A stretch of 64,000 bases of DNA from Sequoia sempervirens (taxonomy: Eukaryota; Streptophyta; Pinopsida; Cupressales; Cupressaceae), in the NCBI GenBank assembly GCA_007258455.2, contig VDFB02000003.1, positions 38,663,084 through 38,727,083 on the forward strand, in the 5' to 3' direction. Positions 44,600 through 55,882 of the stretch are shown one piece after another (position 1 is the stretch's first letter; each line of letters opens with the position of its first letter). Under the pieces are notes generated by a model. It worked only from the letters and a program-made list of their open reading frames with translations, was not told the origin of the DNA and searched no databases. The position numbers were made by a program, and so were the translations under genes.

Positions 44600-45700
44600 C
44601 TATTTATGAGGATACTCTACATCACATAGTGCACACTAAGTGCCCTTTCAATTCTTGGACCATCATCCAACTGTTGTATGGAGGACATTGAATCTTCATT
44701 TGACAGTGATGTTTCCTGGAGAACCATTATCTTGTGGATCATATTGAGACTTATGTTTCCCCATCTTATGTGGACACATCTTCTGTGGATGATCAATTCA
44801 TTGATACCCCATCTTAATCACCTCTTGCAACTTCAAATTTGTAGAGATGTTTATTTGAGAGCTTCTAGTGATTCATTGTAACAAGGTCATTTATTTCTTC
44901 TGGATTCAGTTCATTGGGATCAATTTCTACCAGATGTCTCTTGTTTATTTATGAAGTCCCTCATTTAAAACCTAGATGACACTATTAAGGACATATTTCT
45001 TCTCTTTTAGGACAATTATTTTATCCTTACATATATTGCTATTGCAAAGTCCAATGTTTCTTTTTGACACACTTTTAGTGATTCTTTGTAGTAGGCTATA
45101 CATAATCTTTTATATTCAACTTTGTGTGATGATCTCTTGACTAGTATTTCAAACTTGTTTATGGAGACACATATTGTAGATTTGTGAGACACTATTGATT
45201 GTATTCATCTTCTCTTTGATGAAGTTGATTCTTCTTCAAATGCTGTGAGGGAACACTTTGACCCTCTTGTTCATTCTCTACATTCATTGTATTTTCACAT
45301 GAGTGTGGATACTTTTGATCATGATTTAGAGGATACATCTTTAGATGAGACACTTGATTATTTGGATTGTGTTTTACATTTGTCTCTACAAGATTATGAT
45401 TTATCATTTTCAATTGTGTGGCCTAGAATGGCTAATTTGATTGTGGCAACTTTCAACCTTAACATAGGGACATTTGAGCCGAGTGAACAAAGACTTCATA
45501 CATTTTGCACTTTCTTCCTACATATTCTTTTCAAGACTTGGGAGATAGCTTGCATACACCTTTGGTTTTGTTTCTTCCTAAGGGAAGGAACATTGTTCAA
45601 TGATCATGGACCATATTTTGCATCTAGTTTAAGGCATCTACCATTGGATCTCTTTTGGGCGATGGGGAGGGGAGAGGGGTTGGGGCTTCTTCTTCTTTGA
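44600..45700 (+). pseudogene. element D gag-like region
   Basis: Starts with a fragment reading KCPFNSWTIIQLLYGG, comparable to CHFPHTLWTKIWEIHG in element A. Broken acidic/Ser-rich sequence follows (ETYVSPSYVDTSSVDDQFID), then a 151-codon open part (45245-45700, ATG start) with repeated Asp/Leu/His and the end HLWFCFFLREGTLFNDHG. This parallels the end of the A frame (YLVLFLPKGRQVVCHH). The two elements thus share a layout although their LTRs differ. There is no zinc knuckle and no catalytic domain. Confidence 0.5.
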
Positions 45701-45783
45701 GGGTATTTTATATGTACATGGATACCTATCGTGGCCTCATTTTCAAGGACCCATCATCTTTTATATCCTCCTAAACTACACTT

Positions 45784-45791
45784 AAGGGGAG
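45784..45791 (+). other. element D polypurine tract
   Basis: AAGGGGAG immediately before the 3' LTR. Confidence 0.8.
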
Positions 45792-46232
45792 TGTTGGTGT
45801 AGGTTTTTGTTTTCCTAGTGGGTTAATTTTTTTTTCCCTTAGTCTTAAGTTTTTCGTACATTTTTATTAAGATATTTTAGGATAATAAAATGATTTTCTT
45901 ATTAAATAACTAGGAGATAAGGTGATGAGGTGTCTCCACCCTTAATGAGCGTAGTATTTACTTTTTCATCACTTTATTTAATATTGGTGGTTATTGGTGG
46001 TCAATTCCTATTGGTTGATTTGCCACCTCCATCCTCTCCTTGGTTCTATATAAACTCACTACCTAGCTTGTATTTTTCATATCTTAAAATCTCTTAATGC
46101 AATTTTGTCATTCTGAAATTGCATATCTCTCAAAGTTGCTAGTTTCCATTGTTTATGTTTTCCCAATTTATATAGCTTTGAATTTCTCTTATAAATTTCC
46201 TTGGGTTATCAATTTATTTCAAATTTCTAACA
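45792..46232 (+). repeat. element D 3' LTR
   Basis: 441 bp copy of the 5' LTR with TATATAAA at 46047-46054. Confidence 0.9.
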
Positions 46233-46520
46233 GTTCATGCTCCTCTTATTCTCTATGGACTCTAAAAACTAGTGAAGGATAGTCATCTATGGTATGATCA
46301 TCCCATTCTCAAGCATATCCCACAGTAAAAAAATTGTGTCCTTTTAGGAGATGTATTGAGGTCTACCCTAAGTTCAACAACTCTTTTTTCTCCCTTATAA
46401 CTAGGCATTCCTTTCTAAGGTGACCTTTTCTAGAACAATAAGTAAATCATATGTTTGTCATTTGATTATACAAATAACTAGTTTATCCTTTAGCTAAAAT
46501 TTCTTAATTTTAATTGTTCC
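46233..46520 (-). pseudogene. E2: gag segment with first zinc knuckle
   Basis: Minus strand near 46385-46450 reads TNI-x-FTYCSRKGHLRKECLV, a C-x2-C-x4-H-x4-C knuckle whose first Cys codon is now TGA. It is followed by a basic/polar tail that continues across element D into 42.9 kb. The upstream gag core was not recognised. Confidence 0.55.
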
Positions 46521-49500
46521 AGTTCTTATTTTAATTTTTCTATTTCTTTATTCAAAGTGATTTTGTATTTTCTTCTCCATGTTTGGGTCTCAATGTGACA
46601 TGTAAGGACCCAAAATATATATCCTAAAAACTACCACATTTTTTCTCTTGTTAAAATTTTTAAATCAATTTATTAAGTGTTTCATTCATTTGTATACTCA
46701 AACATATATCCATACAAGATTCACATTCATCTATATCTAGGACAAGCATCCAACTATACAAGCTATGCATCTATCCATATGAGATAAGGGTTCATTTATC
46801 CATCTGAGATAGGCATCTATCTAAAGAGGATGAGAATTTATCCATAAAGGATAGGAATATGCTCTAGCCAAAGTCTTAGACTCATCAAGACCATCGAGGT
46901 CTTGAGTTACTCTTTGTAGACTATACTTCCCTAATGGAAGTGCATCGAGGTCATCGTCTAACAAGAGTATGTAAATATATAAATAGATAGGTTGATTCCA
47001 ACCTCAAACTTTAGCCTAAAGCCTTGAAGAGTCAAGTGAATCCATCCAGGATTCATTTTGAATACATGATGAATTTATTTTAACTCTAATTTTATTCAAA
47101 GGTTTATTTTTAAGTGTTAAATTAAATGATTTGTTTAAGTGTAAAGTAGAGATAATGGTTTATCTATAGTTTGCATCAGTTGGAATTTTATTCTTGTTAA
47201 CATCCCTAACCTCACATCTAAAATCTTGCATACTAGGAACCTCTTTCATTCACCAGACTACCTACATACACCACTTCCAAATGTGATCAAGGAGTATTAC
47301 ATATAGTTTTAGTTTCTAAATTATTTTTCATGTAATTGTGTGAGTGGGTACACTACCCTTTCCAGAGTCCAATTTCCCCAAACAATTCTTCATCAACTAC
47401 CACCCACTTAGGTGGAACAAGGATGAAAACCTAATTAAGAATCTACTTTACAAACACACTATAATGAGGTTTTTGATGTTAAGGTTGATTGTGAATATTT
47501 TTATGTTTACCTAAAACTTAGGTTTGGATTTTTATTCAAATAGTATTTGCTTTTGCATATTAGGATTATAATGCCCAATATCTAAGGATTTTTCTTTAAA
47601 ACAATACCTCTTAAGACTAACTAATTCAATAATTATCCTTCTCTCATGTTCAATTAGTAAGATTAACTAGATCACTTAGATGAACGTATATAAACAACAA
47701 GTAACTTCTCATAACCATAACTAATCAATTGAAAAAATATGTCACAACAACATTTAATATATTTATTGATGTCCCAAAGTGATATACAGGATTCCCTACC
47801 CATCCGTACATCATTTTTTATTCAAGGACACTTCTTAATCTATCTTTAATATACACCTCAATTCTTATTATCTTCTAAAAAAACTAGAGTAAGATATTCT
47901 TATAAGGTCTATGCAACTAATTAAATCTTTATAAAGTAGGATGCAGATGATGTGTTTTAATTCCATAAATAAATTTGACAAAGGAATATAAAAGTGAATT
48001 CATCTATTAGATAGATAAGGTACTTGAATTACAAATTTGGTGTTAGATCAAACTAAAATATTGCTCATCGATTCCTAATCACCAAGATCCCTAATGGGCA
48101 AGCTAAGAGTATACGATGATAACAATCCAATGGAAAGATCATTATCAAATATCAACTTCAATGCTAACTAGGTTTCTTTTTTCCTTTTAAAATATTCTTA
48201 TTCAAGGATTCATATTAATGTTCTATAATTATTAAAACACTAGTACCATTTAATTTTTTTACAACCTAAAAACTATGATAATAACTTGATATTTATGCAA
48301 AACAATAACTAAGGTTTTCACAACTATAATAACTTGATATTATTCAATACTAATGAATATCAAATCAACCATTAAATTGATTATAGAGAATAAAAAATGG
48401 TTAACTTGCAATCCTATTCCAAATATTAATTGCTAATGTTGAATATCAATACTATACTAGAAAATAAATCTCAACTATATGTCAAACAATTGATTGTCAA
48501 TTACTAAACCATTCAAATAAGTATTGACTTTTTCCTAATAAAACCTATACTTTACAAAAAAATGTTAGTCTATTCTTGAAAGAGAATTTAACTATTGATA
48601 ACAATATAAATGTTGATAATAACCCAAGATTATCTAGAATTAACCTAACTATAAATAACGATAAAATGGAGAAAACTAAGGTTTATTCAAAATAAAACAA
48701 GAATTTCCATAATAACTTAACATGATAGACAATTCCTAAACTATTACACCCTACTAAACAATAAATCATTCAAGAACAAGCAACATGGAGGAGGATAAAG
48801 AGGTTATTTCTTAAGCCACATAACTATATTAGGTAAGAGAATTAAATCCAAGAGACAACGCATCCACTTGAGTTAAGTGTTATGAGAAACATGTTTCAAG
48901 ATGATAAGGTGGATCAAAACTTTAGCCTATTTCACCTTCTTATCTTGATAGTTTTGGATATACAGGAATTTCACTTTTTGACAAAACTAAATAAATATGA
49001 AGACATTATATTTCATTATAATCCAAATTTATAAGTATTCAAACATAGCTTAAATCAAGTACCTAAAGTTCAAACCATGTGTTATATATATTCATCTTTT
49101 TCCATATAACGCAAAACTAGTGTTCAAAGAAGAATTGGCATGGATCAATATTGGAAAAATTCTAAATAGTTGAGAAAAATAAAATGTAGGAACCCTCATT
49201 AATTGAATGATGAATTGAAAATATAAATTATGGCCACATCATGCATATTTGACATAAAATAATAACCTATATTTGAGGACATTGGATTATGTGTGGTAGG
49301 AATAATCTAGTTAAGGCGAACAGGCAAAGCCTCATTATAATATGTTGTGCTAAATCAAAAGCATGACCTATAGTAAAAGAATGATAGCTTGACCACTCAC
49401 ATTAAAATAGGTAAGAACTAATAATTAATCACTAAGTATATGATAAAATAAATATCTTTCTTATAACTACATCTCATATCCAATAATGTCTTAGATTTTG

Positions 49501-49790
49501 TGGAAAAAGTAAGACCTCAAATTCTACATTAGAGTAATAGTTCATGAGAACAACCAACCAAAAATTTAGTCTATACATTTATAGTCTAGTAGTAGAATAG
49601 AACATTTATCACAATTTCAATTTATATTAAAAACATAGTATGGCACTCCTAGATATAAAATAGGTAAGATACCATCACAAAATAAATAAGAAATTGAAAA
49701 GGTTTGTTATGGGTAAAGACAAATTCAATCACATTAAACTGAATTCTGAGGCATAAATGAGAATAAACACTACATTGTAATATTTATGTG
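46521..49790. other. AT-rich DNA without recognisable gene
   Basis: No domain, tRNA or long open frame on either strand. At 46590-46610 the phrase TGTAAGGACCCAAAATATAT resembles LTR starts of plant gypsy elements but has no partner. From 46690 to 46900 a loose repeat of ATCCAT-x-x-GAGATA-like words with 30-40 base spacing is visible. The remainder is simple AT-rich spacer. Confidence 0.45.
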
Positions 49791-49799
49791 GTTCAAGAA

Positions 49800-50035
49800 G
49801 ATAATCAAATATAAGTCATGCCCTTTCTATTTATGCCAAAAGGGAAGCTTTGGAAAATTATTTAAGGATATAAGGAAACCATCGAAGTTGATATTTCTTG
49901 AGTAGGTATGCATCCAAATGTGGAAAAATGGGCCAATGTGTAATTGTTTGATAGAATGACATTATGGAAAGTAATCTTTTGGAACTCTATTATTTTGACA
50001 TGTTCTTTAAAGGAAGCTAGGTACGCGAAATAGTT
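49800..50035 (+). pseudogene. PPR (PLS-class) pseudogene, left part
   Basis: Stop- and frameshift-ridden plus-strand sequence with PPR phrases: SIYAKREALE (49835), then SKCGKMGQCV, LFDRMTLWKVIFWNSII (49940-49990) and LKEARYAK. In plant PLS-type PPR proteins these positions read Y-A-K-C-G followed by F-D-x-M and W-N-x-x-I. It probably derives from an organellar RNA-binding protein gene. The repeat pattern resumes at 61275 on the same strand, beyond elements F and G. Confidence 0.6.
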
Positions 50036-50065
50036 TCCAACACCAATCTATCAAAGGAGAGAATC

Positions 50066-50789
50066 TGCAAATTTCTACAGTTTCAAAACCCTTATTCAAT
50101 TACAATTAAGAATATGCACATAACAAGTAAATTAAATAGCATCAAAGATACAATAAAAAACACGTAAAACAAAACATACATGGGGAAAACCCTTTCGAGA
50201 GAAAAAACCCCACACTCCAAAACCCTGATTAATGTATTATATGTAAACAAACGGTTACAATACACTTGTAGTGCAAGCTTCTACAAGAGTTTTTTTGTGT
50301 TAGAATTTTGGAGTAAATCTGACAGCATAACAATATCTCAACACAACATCATACAACTCCAAAATACAAGTGCAATATATAGGAGCTCACAATGCATAAA
50401 TTAGATATTTCTAAAACAAATACCAAAAGTTGAAGATGCAACATGGAAAGCACCAAAACCACTGCACACGCATAATGGTAAGTTTCCAATTGTTAAAACA
50501 TTCAACATTGCAACTTCCAATTGTCACTAAACTTGCACATGCAAAACCTGCACTTGCCAAATAATAACTACACCTCAAAAACTCACATTCCATGCAAACT
50601 CAACATGGAAATAGAAAATTCCTTCATGCACAACTCCACCTGTAAATGCAACTTTCCAACTTGACTCCTCAGAAATAGAAACTGCAATTTGTAACTCACA
50701 AGGCAACATGAGAAAATAGCATCATTAAATATTTAAATAATCAATGCTACAAAAAAATAAAAGTTTGAGACAACTTCATTTTCCTAACA
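50066..50789 (-). repeat. element F 3' LTR (left boundary approximate)
   Basis: On the minus strand it starts TGTTAGGAAAATG at 50789, immediately after the polypurine tract AAGTGGGAGAA (50790-50800). It contains the Copia-type segment GTGGGGTTTTTTCTCTCG (about 50195-50210) followed by GGGTTTTCCCCA. The left end is placed at TG 50066 as the nearest plausible tip. The matching 5' LTR is missing because the element is truncated on the right. Confidence 0.65.
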
Positions 50790-50869
50790 TTCTCCCACTT
50801 GTCAAACACCTTTGAAGATTCAATGGAAATAATAGAATTTAACTACTAAAGGCCGAGAGGCCCATAGAC

Positions 50870-51320
50870 TTTGAACACCATCTAAACTTCTATGTGCTCA
50901 CTGGCTTTATCAATGCACTTGCAACATTTGTCAGGGTGTCAACCTCCAACTTCACGTTTCCACCTTCCACCATATTATGAACAAAATGAAACTATCCATC
51001 AATATGCTTAGTTCTGGAATGGAAAATAGGATTCTTTGCCAATAAAATGGCCCTCTGACTATCACAACAGATAGTGATTTATCATGCATCAATCCCAACA
51101 TCTGAACGCAAAATCTTAAGCCAAATGGATTCCTTACAAGCATGAGTAGCTACCATGTACTTTGGTTTTGTTGTGGATAAAGTGACTACAACCTACCGCT
51201 TACTCAACCAACTAATGGCACCACCAAACATCGTGAATATATATCCACTGGTGGATCTTCTGCTGTCAATATCTCCTTCCCAATCATAATACACAAACCC
51301 ATGAATACAAACTCAATGTT
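50870..51320 (-). pseudogene. element F RNase H
   Basis: Minus-strand phrases DWEGDIDSRRSTSGYIF, GGAISWLSKR (stop), KYMVATHACKESIWL, CDSQRAILLAKNPIFHSRTK and VKLEVDTLTNVASALIKPV match the Copia RNase H through its C-terminal end. Several expected Gln/Trp/Asp codons are changed to stops. Confidence 0.82.
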
Positions 51321-52330
51321 GAGGTCGAGTAGGATAACCATGAAAACATAGGGCATACTCAAAATTACCCTGCAAGTATCTAAACACTCTCTTAACTGCA
51401 TCCCAATGCACCCATCCAAGATTAACCATAAAATGACTCAGGACTCCCACTTCTTGGGAAATTTCTAGCCTCATACAGACCATAGCATACATCAAACTGC
51501 CTACAACACTAGCATAGGGTATTCTATTCATGTCCATCTTAAAAGGATATTTTGAATAATCTTCTATAGAAAGCTTTGTCCCTTGCAACACAAGAACAAC
51601 TAACTTTCTGCAAGCTCTCATGTTGAATCTCTCCAACACTGCATTCACATACTTACTCTGGCTTAACCAAAGATTTATGTTAGCTTTGTCTCTTTTGATC
51701 TCCATCCCCACGATATATCGAGCTACACCTAATTCCTTCATTTCAAACTATGATGATAATTGGGACTTCAAATCTGAAATCAAAGTTTTATCTTTCCCAA
51801 AAAATAGCATATCATCAACATACAATGCAATGATGAGAAAGCGATCATTAATAGTTTTGGAGTAAACACAATGATCAGATTCAAATCTTAGAAATACAAA
51901 ACTCAACATAAAGGTGTCAAATTTCCGATACCACATCCTAGGAGGTTGCTTAAGACCATACAGAGACTTTTTCAACTTGCATTCCAGAATGTCTTTACCT
52001 TTAACCATGTACTATTTAGGTTGTGACATATAGATTTCTTCCTCCAAGTCACCATGAACGAAGGTTGTTTTCACATGTGTCTGCTCCACTTCTAAATCAT
52101 ATGTTGATGCTAGTGATAATAGGAACTAAATAGATGCTAGCTTTGCAACAGGAGAGAATATCTCACCATAATCTATCCCCTCCACTTGTGAATAACCCTT
52201 CGCGACCAACCTTGCTTTATGCTTCTCAACACTACCATCAAGACCAACTTTCTTCTTGAAAAACCATTTACAACCAACGGGTTTGCATCCATCAAGAAAG
52301 GGCACCAAATCTCATGTATCATTTTTCTTC
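51313..52330 (-). pseudogene. element F reverse transcriptase
   Basis: Pieces in two frames: [20 protein letters not shown] and [20 protein letters not shown] (52126-52308); KKSLYGLKQPPRMWYRKFDT and IIALYVDDMLFFG with the catalytic YVDD (51748-52008); then LGVARYIVGMEIKRDK, LSQSKYVNAVLERF, YASVVGSLMYAM and VKRVFRYLQG (51313-51741). The frame breaks near 52010-52125 and 51745. Confidence 0.9.
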
Positions 52331-52665
52331 AATACAACCATCTCCTCATCCATGGCTTTCATCCAAGAATATGCATCACTCATACACATAGCCTCTTGCA
52401 CAGTCCTTGTCTCATCAATGTTAGTAATCAAAGAAAAATTACAATTTGAATCCAACAATAAATAACAAAACCTTTCAGGTGAATAACCAAACCTATCAAG
52501 TTATCTCCTATCTCTCATATACCTCCTTACTTGTTGAGGTTGAGGTTCTTCTTCTTCAGAACTTTTAGAGCTTCTCAAGCTCTCCTCATCATCAGGTCCA
52601 TTATGGGCTTCAAGTTCAACTTTCTTAGGGTCAAGAGGAAGTTGAACCACATCTTCTTTCTTTTA

Positions 52666-53560
52666 TTATTCTATAGGCTGCAAAATAGTGGAAGAAGGTT
52701 TCATCTCTCTAAAGATAACACTTTGATTGTAGAGAACCTTTTCGACCATTAGATCCCAAATTTTGTACCCTTTCACACCAATACTATATATAATGAAGAT
52801 ACACTTGACAACCATATTTTCCAATTTATACCTTTTCTCCCTTAGCATATGAGCATATGCCTCACAACTAAACACATGAAGATGTCTCAATGAGGACTTA
52901 TTTCCCAATCACGCCTCCATAAGTGTCTTCTCAACAAGAGCTGATGTAGGAGATCTGTTAACCAGATAGCATGTAGTGGCAATAGCTCCAGCCCAGAACT
53001 TTTGTTCAAGGCCAGCTTGACTTAGCATACTCCTAGACCTCTCCATCAATGTCCTATTCATCCTCTCCACAACCCCATTTTTTTGAGGGGTATATGAAAT
53101 AGTCTTATGCCTCAAAATCCCATGCTCTTTACAGAACTTATCAAAATTTGCAGAACAAAACTCACCACCATTATCAATCCTCAAACACTTAATCTTCCTA
53201 CCAGTCTAATTTTCTACCAAGGCCTTAAACTCCTTAAACTGACTAAAGACTTCAATTTTATTTCTGAGAAAATAAATAAATGTCCTACTATAATCATCTA
53301 TGAATGAAATTAAATATACATATTTTGATAATGAAGGAACATTTATAGGACCAAAACATCAGAATGCACATAGTCCAAAACCCCTAGCAGATTTGTGAGA
53401 ATTGTGATATAATTGAACATATTTTGCTTTCCATAGACACAACATTTGCAAAAATCAAACTCAAGATTACAATCATCAAGCCCCTCAAGAAGGCCTTTAT
53501 TTTTTAGGGTTCTTAAACCCCTTTCACCAATGTGACCAAGTCTTTGGTGCCAAAGCATTG
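52666..53560 (-). pseudogene. element F integrase
   Basis: The pre-integrase zinc region MLWHQRLGHIGERGL and DFCKCCVYGKQ (about 53400-53560) gives the H-H-C-C finger. The core has RIDNGGEFCS, HKTISYTPQKNGVVERMNRT (Glu conserved), and FWAGAIATTCYLVNRSP. The C-terminal domain reads LRHLHVFSCEAYAHML. The first catalytic Asp (HSDVLV-like at 53345) is near a break. Confidence 0.88.
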
Positions 53561-53767
53561 TCTTCTCAACAAGTAACTTCATCTCCAAAGCATGACCTTC
53601 AGAAGTGGATGCAACTTTCTTCTTTGTTGTTGGTTCCAATGGTGAGGATAGGGACTTAGAATTCATTTTCTTCTTTTCCATAGAAGAACTATGCATGCAT
53701 AAAACTAAAATAGCATGCCTATTCGAACACCCTTATCAAGCATCATATCTCTTCTTATCATCTTGCA

Positions 53768-54061
53768 TCATCCATTCAAGAAGACAACATGCACACCCAC
53801 ATGATTCAACTTACTTAAAAAAAGAAGGTTTTGTGCCAAACTAGGGCTATGCAAGACACCATCAATCCCCTTCACTCTACTATTTTGGAATCTTATCTCA
53901 ACTCTTTCATAGCCAACAATATTTAGGTGAGAGTCATCATCAAGGTACACCTTCCCACCATCATAAATTTCATACTTAAAAAACCAATATCGATGTGAAT
54001 TCATGTGGAAAGAAGCACTGGAGTCTATCAGCCACACATCTTGTGATGCATGCATTTCCAA
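53768..54061 (-). pseudogene. element F protease
   Basis: DVWLIDSSASFHMNSHRYWF corresponds to the Copia active site WLIDSGASxHM, with Gly changed to Ser. GVLHSPSLAQNLLFLSKL is the conserved C-terminal part. The Gly-to-Ser change next to the catalytic Asp would probably disable it. Confidence 0.85.
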
Positions 54062-54465
54062 GGCAGTGACAAAAGCATCTACATCATCCTAAGAGGATTT
54101 ATCAGATTCAAAATTGGAGAAAGCCTTCTTTTTCTTCTTTTTCTCCTCCTTATAGTCTTTGCAAAAGTGACCAGATTTTGCACAATTCCAACATTTTTTC
54201 TTGGTCTTACCAGGAGACTTAGATCTCCCAAAGGATTCGGATATTGACTTTTCTTGCTTTGTGTTCTTCTTTTTTCCTTTTTCTTTCATTCTTCCTCGAA
54301 CCGCCAAAGCCTCCTTAGTCATTGCAGAAGACTTTCTCTGCATCTCTTTAGATAGCAATGATGCAACCACTTCATCCATCTTAAAGGTGGTATTGGTACT
54401 TCTAATGGCCATGACAAGGTGGTCTCAAGAATCCAGTAATGAGCACAACAAAGTGATGCAACGAT
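54062..54465 (-). pseudogene. element F gag C-terminal part
   Basis: TLLCSLLDSWDHLVMAI starts near 54465. MDEVVASLLSKEMQRKSSAM, a Lys-rich RSKSPGKTKKK-like stretch and the zinc knuckle CWNCAKSGHFCKDYK (last Cys replaced) follow. This is the UBN2-type gag typical of Tork-like Copia. The N-terminal two thirds are missing. Confidence 0.85.
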
Positions 54466-55345
54466 GTATTAATAATTTGAGAGAGAAACTCAAGAAATCT
54501 ACAGAAATAGTCAAAGAAATAAATGAGTAGTTCAAACAATCGGATGAGACTATCACCAATCTAAAAGTGCAAATTAAAGAAGGAAAAAGAGTTGGATACT
54601 ACCTAAATTCCAAACTAAAAGATAAATCTGAAGAAAGTTCAAAGCTTGAACAAGAGATTGTATCTTTGAGATTAGATCCAAAGAAAGCAAGGATTCAAGA
54701 AGACAAATTCAAGAAAAGCTCCACACTACTTGATGAGATGATTGTTGGACATAAGGGTTCTAAGGACAAAGAAGGATTAGGTTTTGAGAAAGGAGAAATT
54801 TCAAAGATAGATCAGACCCTAAACAATGTTGAGAAGAAGAATGACAAGAAGAGAAATGGCATGAAGGTCTGGAACCAAAAGAAAGATTTCAAAAGGCCTC
54901 CTATCAGACAACTAAATGCACAAAGGTATTTATCTTTCAATGGTTACTATTATTCCTACAATAAGTTTGAACATAAAGCTATATATTGTAGAAGCATAAT
55001 GAATTAGAATGCTCAATAATTTCCCGGTCAGTGCTATACATGCAATAGATTTGGTCATAGAACTAATGAATGCAAAAATCAGATGATGAATGGTTACAAT
55101 AATGGCATGAGGTTTCAATCTATCAATGGATATTATTATACATGCAATGGATTTAGGCGTAAGGCTAATGAATGAAGATCTAGAAAGGCTTGAAGTGAGC
55201 TTGTTCAAAAAGGTTTCACTTGTTATAAATGCAATAAACCAAGACACAACAACATTTTGCAAAAGCAAGAATGTGAAGCCCTCTATTTCACAAAAGAAGA
55301 GTAATCCGGTAAATAATATGGATCCAACTGAGATGAAGAAATAGA
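54466..55345 (+). pseudogene. element G gag C-terminal half, zinc-knuckle array
   Basis: A coiled-coil-like part (NNLREKLKKSTEIVKEI, then SSKLEQEIVSLRLDPKKAR) is followed by LLDEMIVGHKGSKDKEGLGF and a basic stretch. Four knuckle-like units follow: YYSYNKFEHKAIYC, CYTCNRFGHRTNEC (intact C-x2-C-x4-H-x4-C), YYTCNGFRRKANE-x and CYKCNKPRHNNI. Stops at about 54526, 55005 and 55173. Such knuckle arrays bind element RNA in working copies. Confidence 0.75.
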
Positions 55346-55882
55346 TGAATAAGATCTAGAAGAAGAAAGATGAGAATGAAGATGAGAATGAAGAGAAAAG
55401 TGAGTTTGTGCTAGCCCCTGGTGTAGATGCTTCCTCTGAAAACTAGATGAAGAGCTTTGGCTTAGGGGGAGTTTTAACAAAAGATCTTTAAGCCCCTACA
55501 AAGATATGGTGTTGATGCCTTCAACACGATGATACAAGGTGTAGGTTGACATGCTTGACCTATTGGTGAAATCGTCGGTGGAAAATCGTATGTTGCAAAA
55601 ATGTGTGGAGAGTTTGAAGGTGACTGTGTCAACATAGTTAGTGTTTGTCAGCTTTTGACCTAACTTCAAATCAAAGAAATTAATGCTTTTTAGGTCATTC
55701 AAAAGGTGTTTATAAGTGATTTCGCATATGAAAATTTCATTTGTGATCGAGTATTTGAAGTGTGAATAGCGGAGCAAAGGGGGATTGAAGTGATTTTGAA
55801 TTGATGTGCAAAACCATAACCTGCAAGGATTTAAAGGTATTTACAGTTTCTTTATTTTCCCTAGTTTCAAAAGTATTTTAAT
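55346..55882 (+). other. element G gag-ORF junction (pol deleted)
   Basis: Where about 3.5 kb of pol would be expected, only acidic/Lys-rich sequence and a GGGGGA-containing segment (55468) are present. This indicates an internal deletion or a non-autonomous layout. No protease, integrase or RT motif was seen. Confidence 0.55.

Larger units (their letters stand above)
42904..46232 (+). mobile_element. element D: gag-only LTR retrotransposon (TR-GAG-like)
   Basis: 3.33 kb. LTRs of 438 bp (42904-43341) and 441 bp (45792-46232) start TGTT[A/G]GTGTA and end CTAACA. An initiator-Met primer site abuts the left LTR, and AAGGGGAG abuts the right LTR. Flanks CTTCA (42899-42903) and GTTCA (46233-46237) agree in four of five bases. 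No pol motif is present; a gag-like remnant and one open frame remain. It sits within E2 gag. Confidence 0.9.
50066..54465 (-). mobile_element. element F: 5'-truncated Ty1/copia retrotransposon
   Basis: Minus-strand order is gag C-terminus, protease, integrase, RT, RNase H, polypurine tract, 3' LTR. That integrase-before-RT order defines Copia; motifs such as GCKWFFKKK and [11 protein letters not shown] suggest a Tork/Tnt1-like lineage. The 5' LTR and N-terminal gag are gone; gag ends abruptly near 54465 against the oppositely oriented gag of element G. Multiple stops and frameshifts show it is inactive. Confidence 0.88.

Noticed and set aside
45245..45700. 151-codon frame in element D as a host gene
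   Set aside because: It lies between a Met primer site and a polypurine tract and ends like the frame of element A, so it belongs to the element.
54201..54530. Plus-strand 109-codon frame near the F/G junction
   Set aside because: Mostly antisense to the element F gag; its last part is the start of element G gag and is included there.
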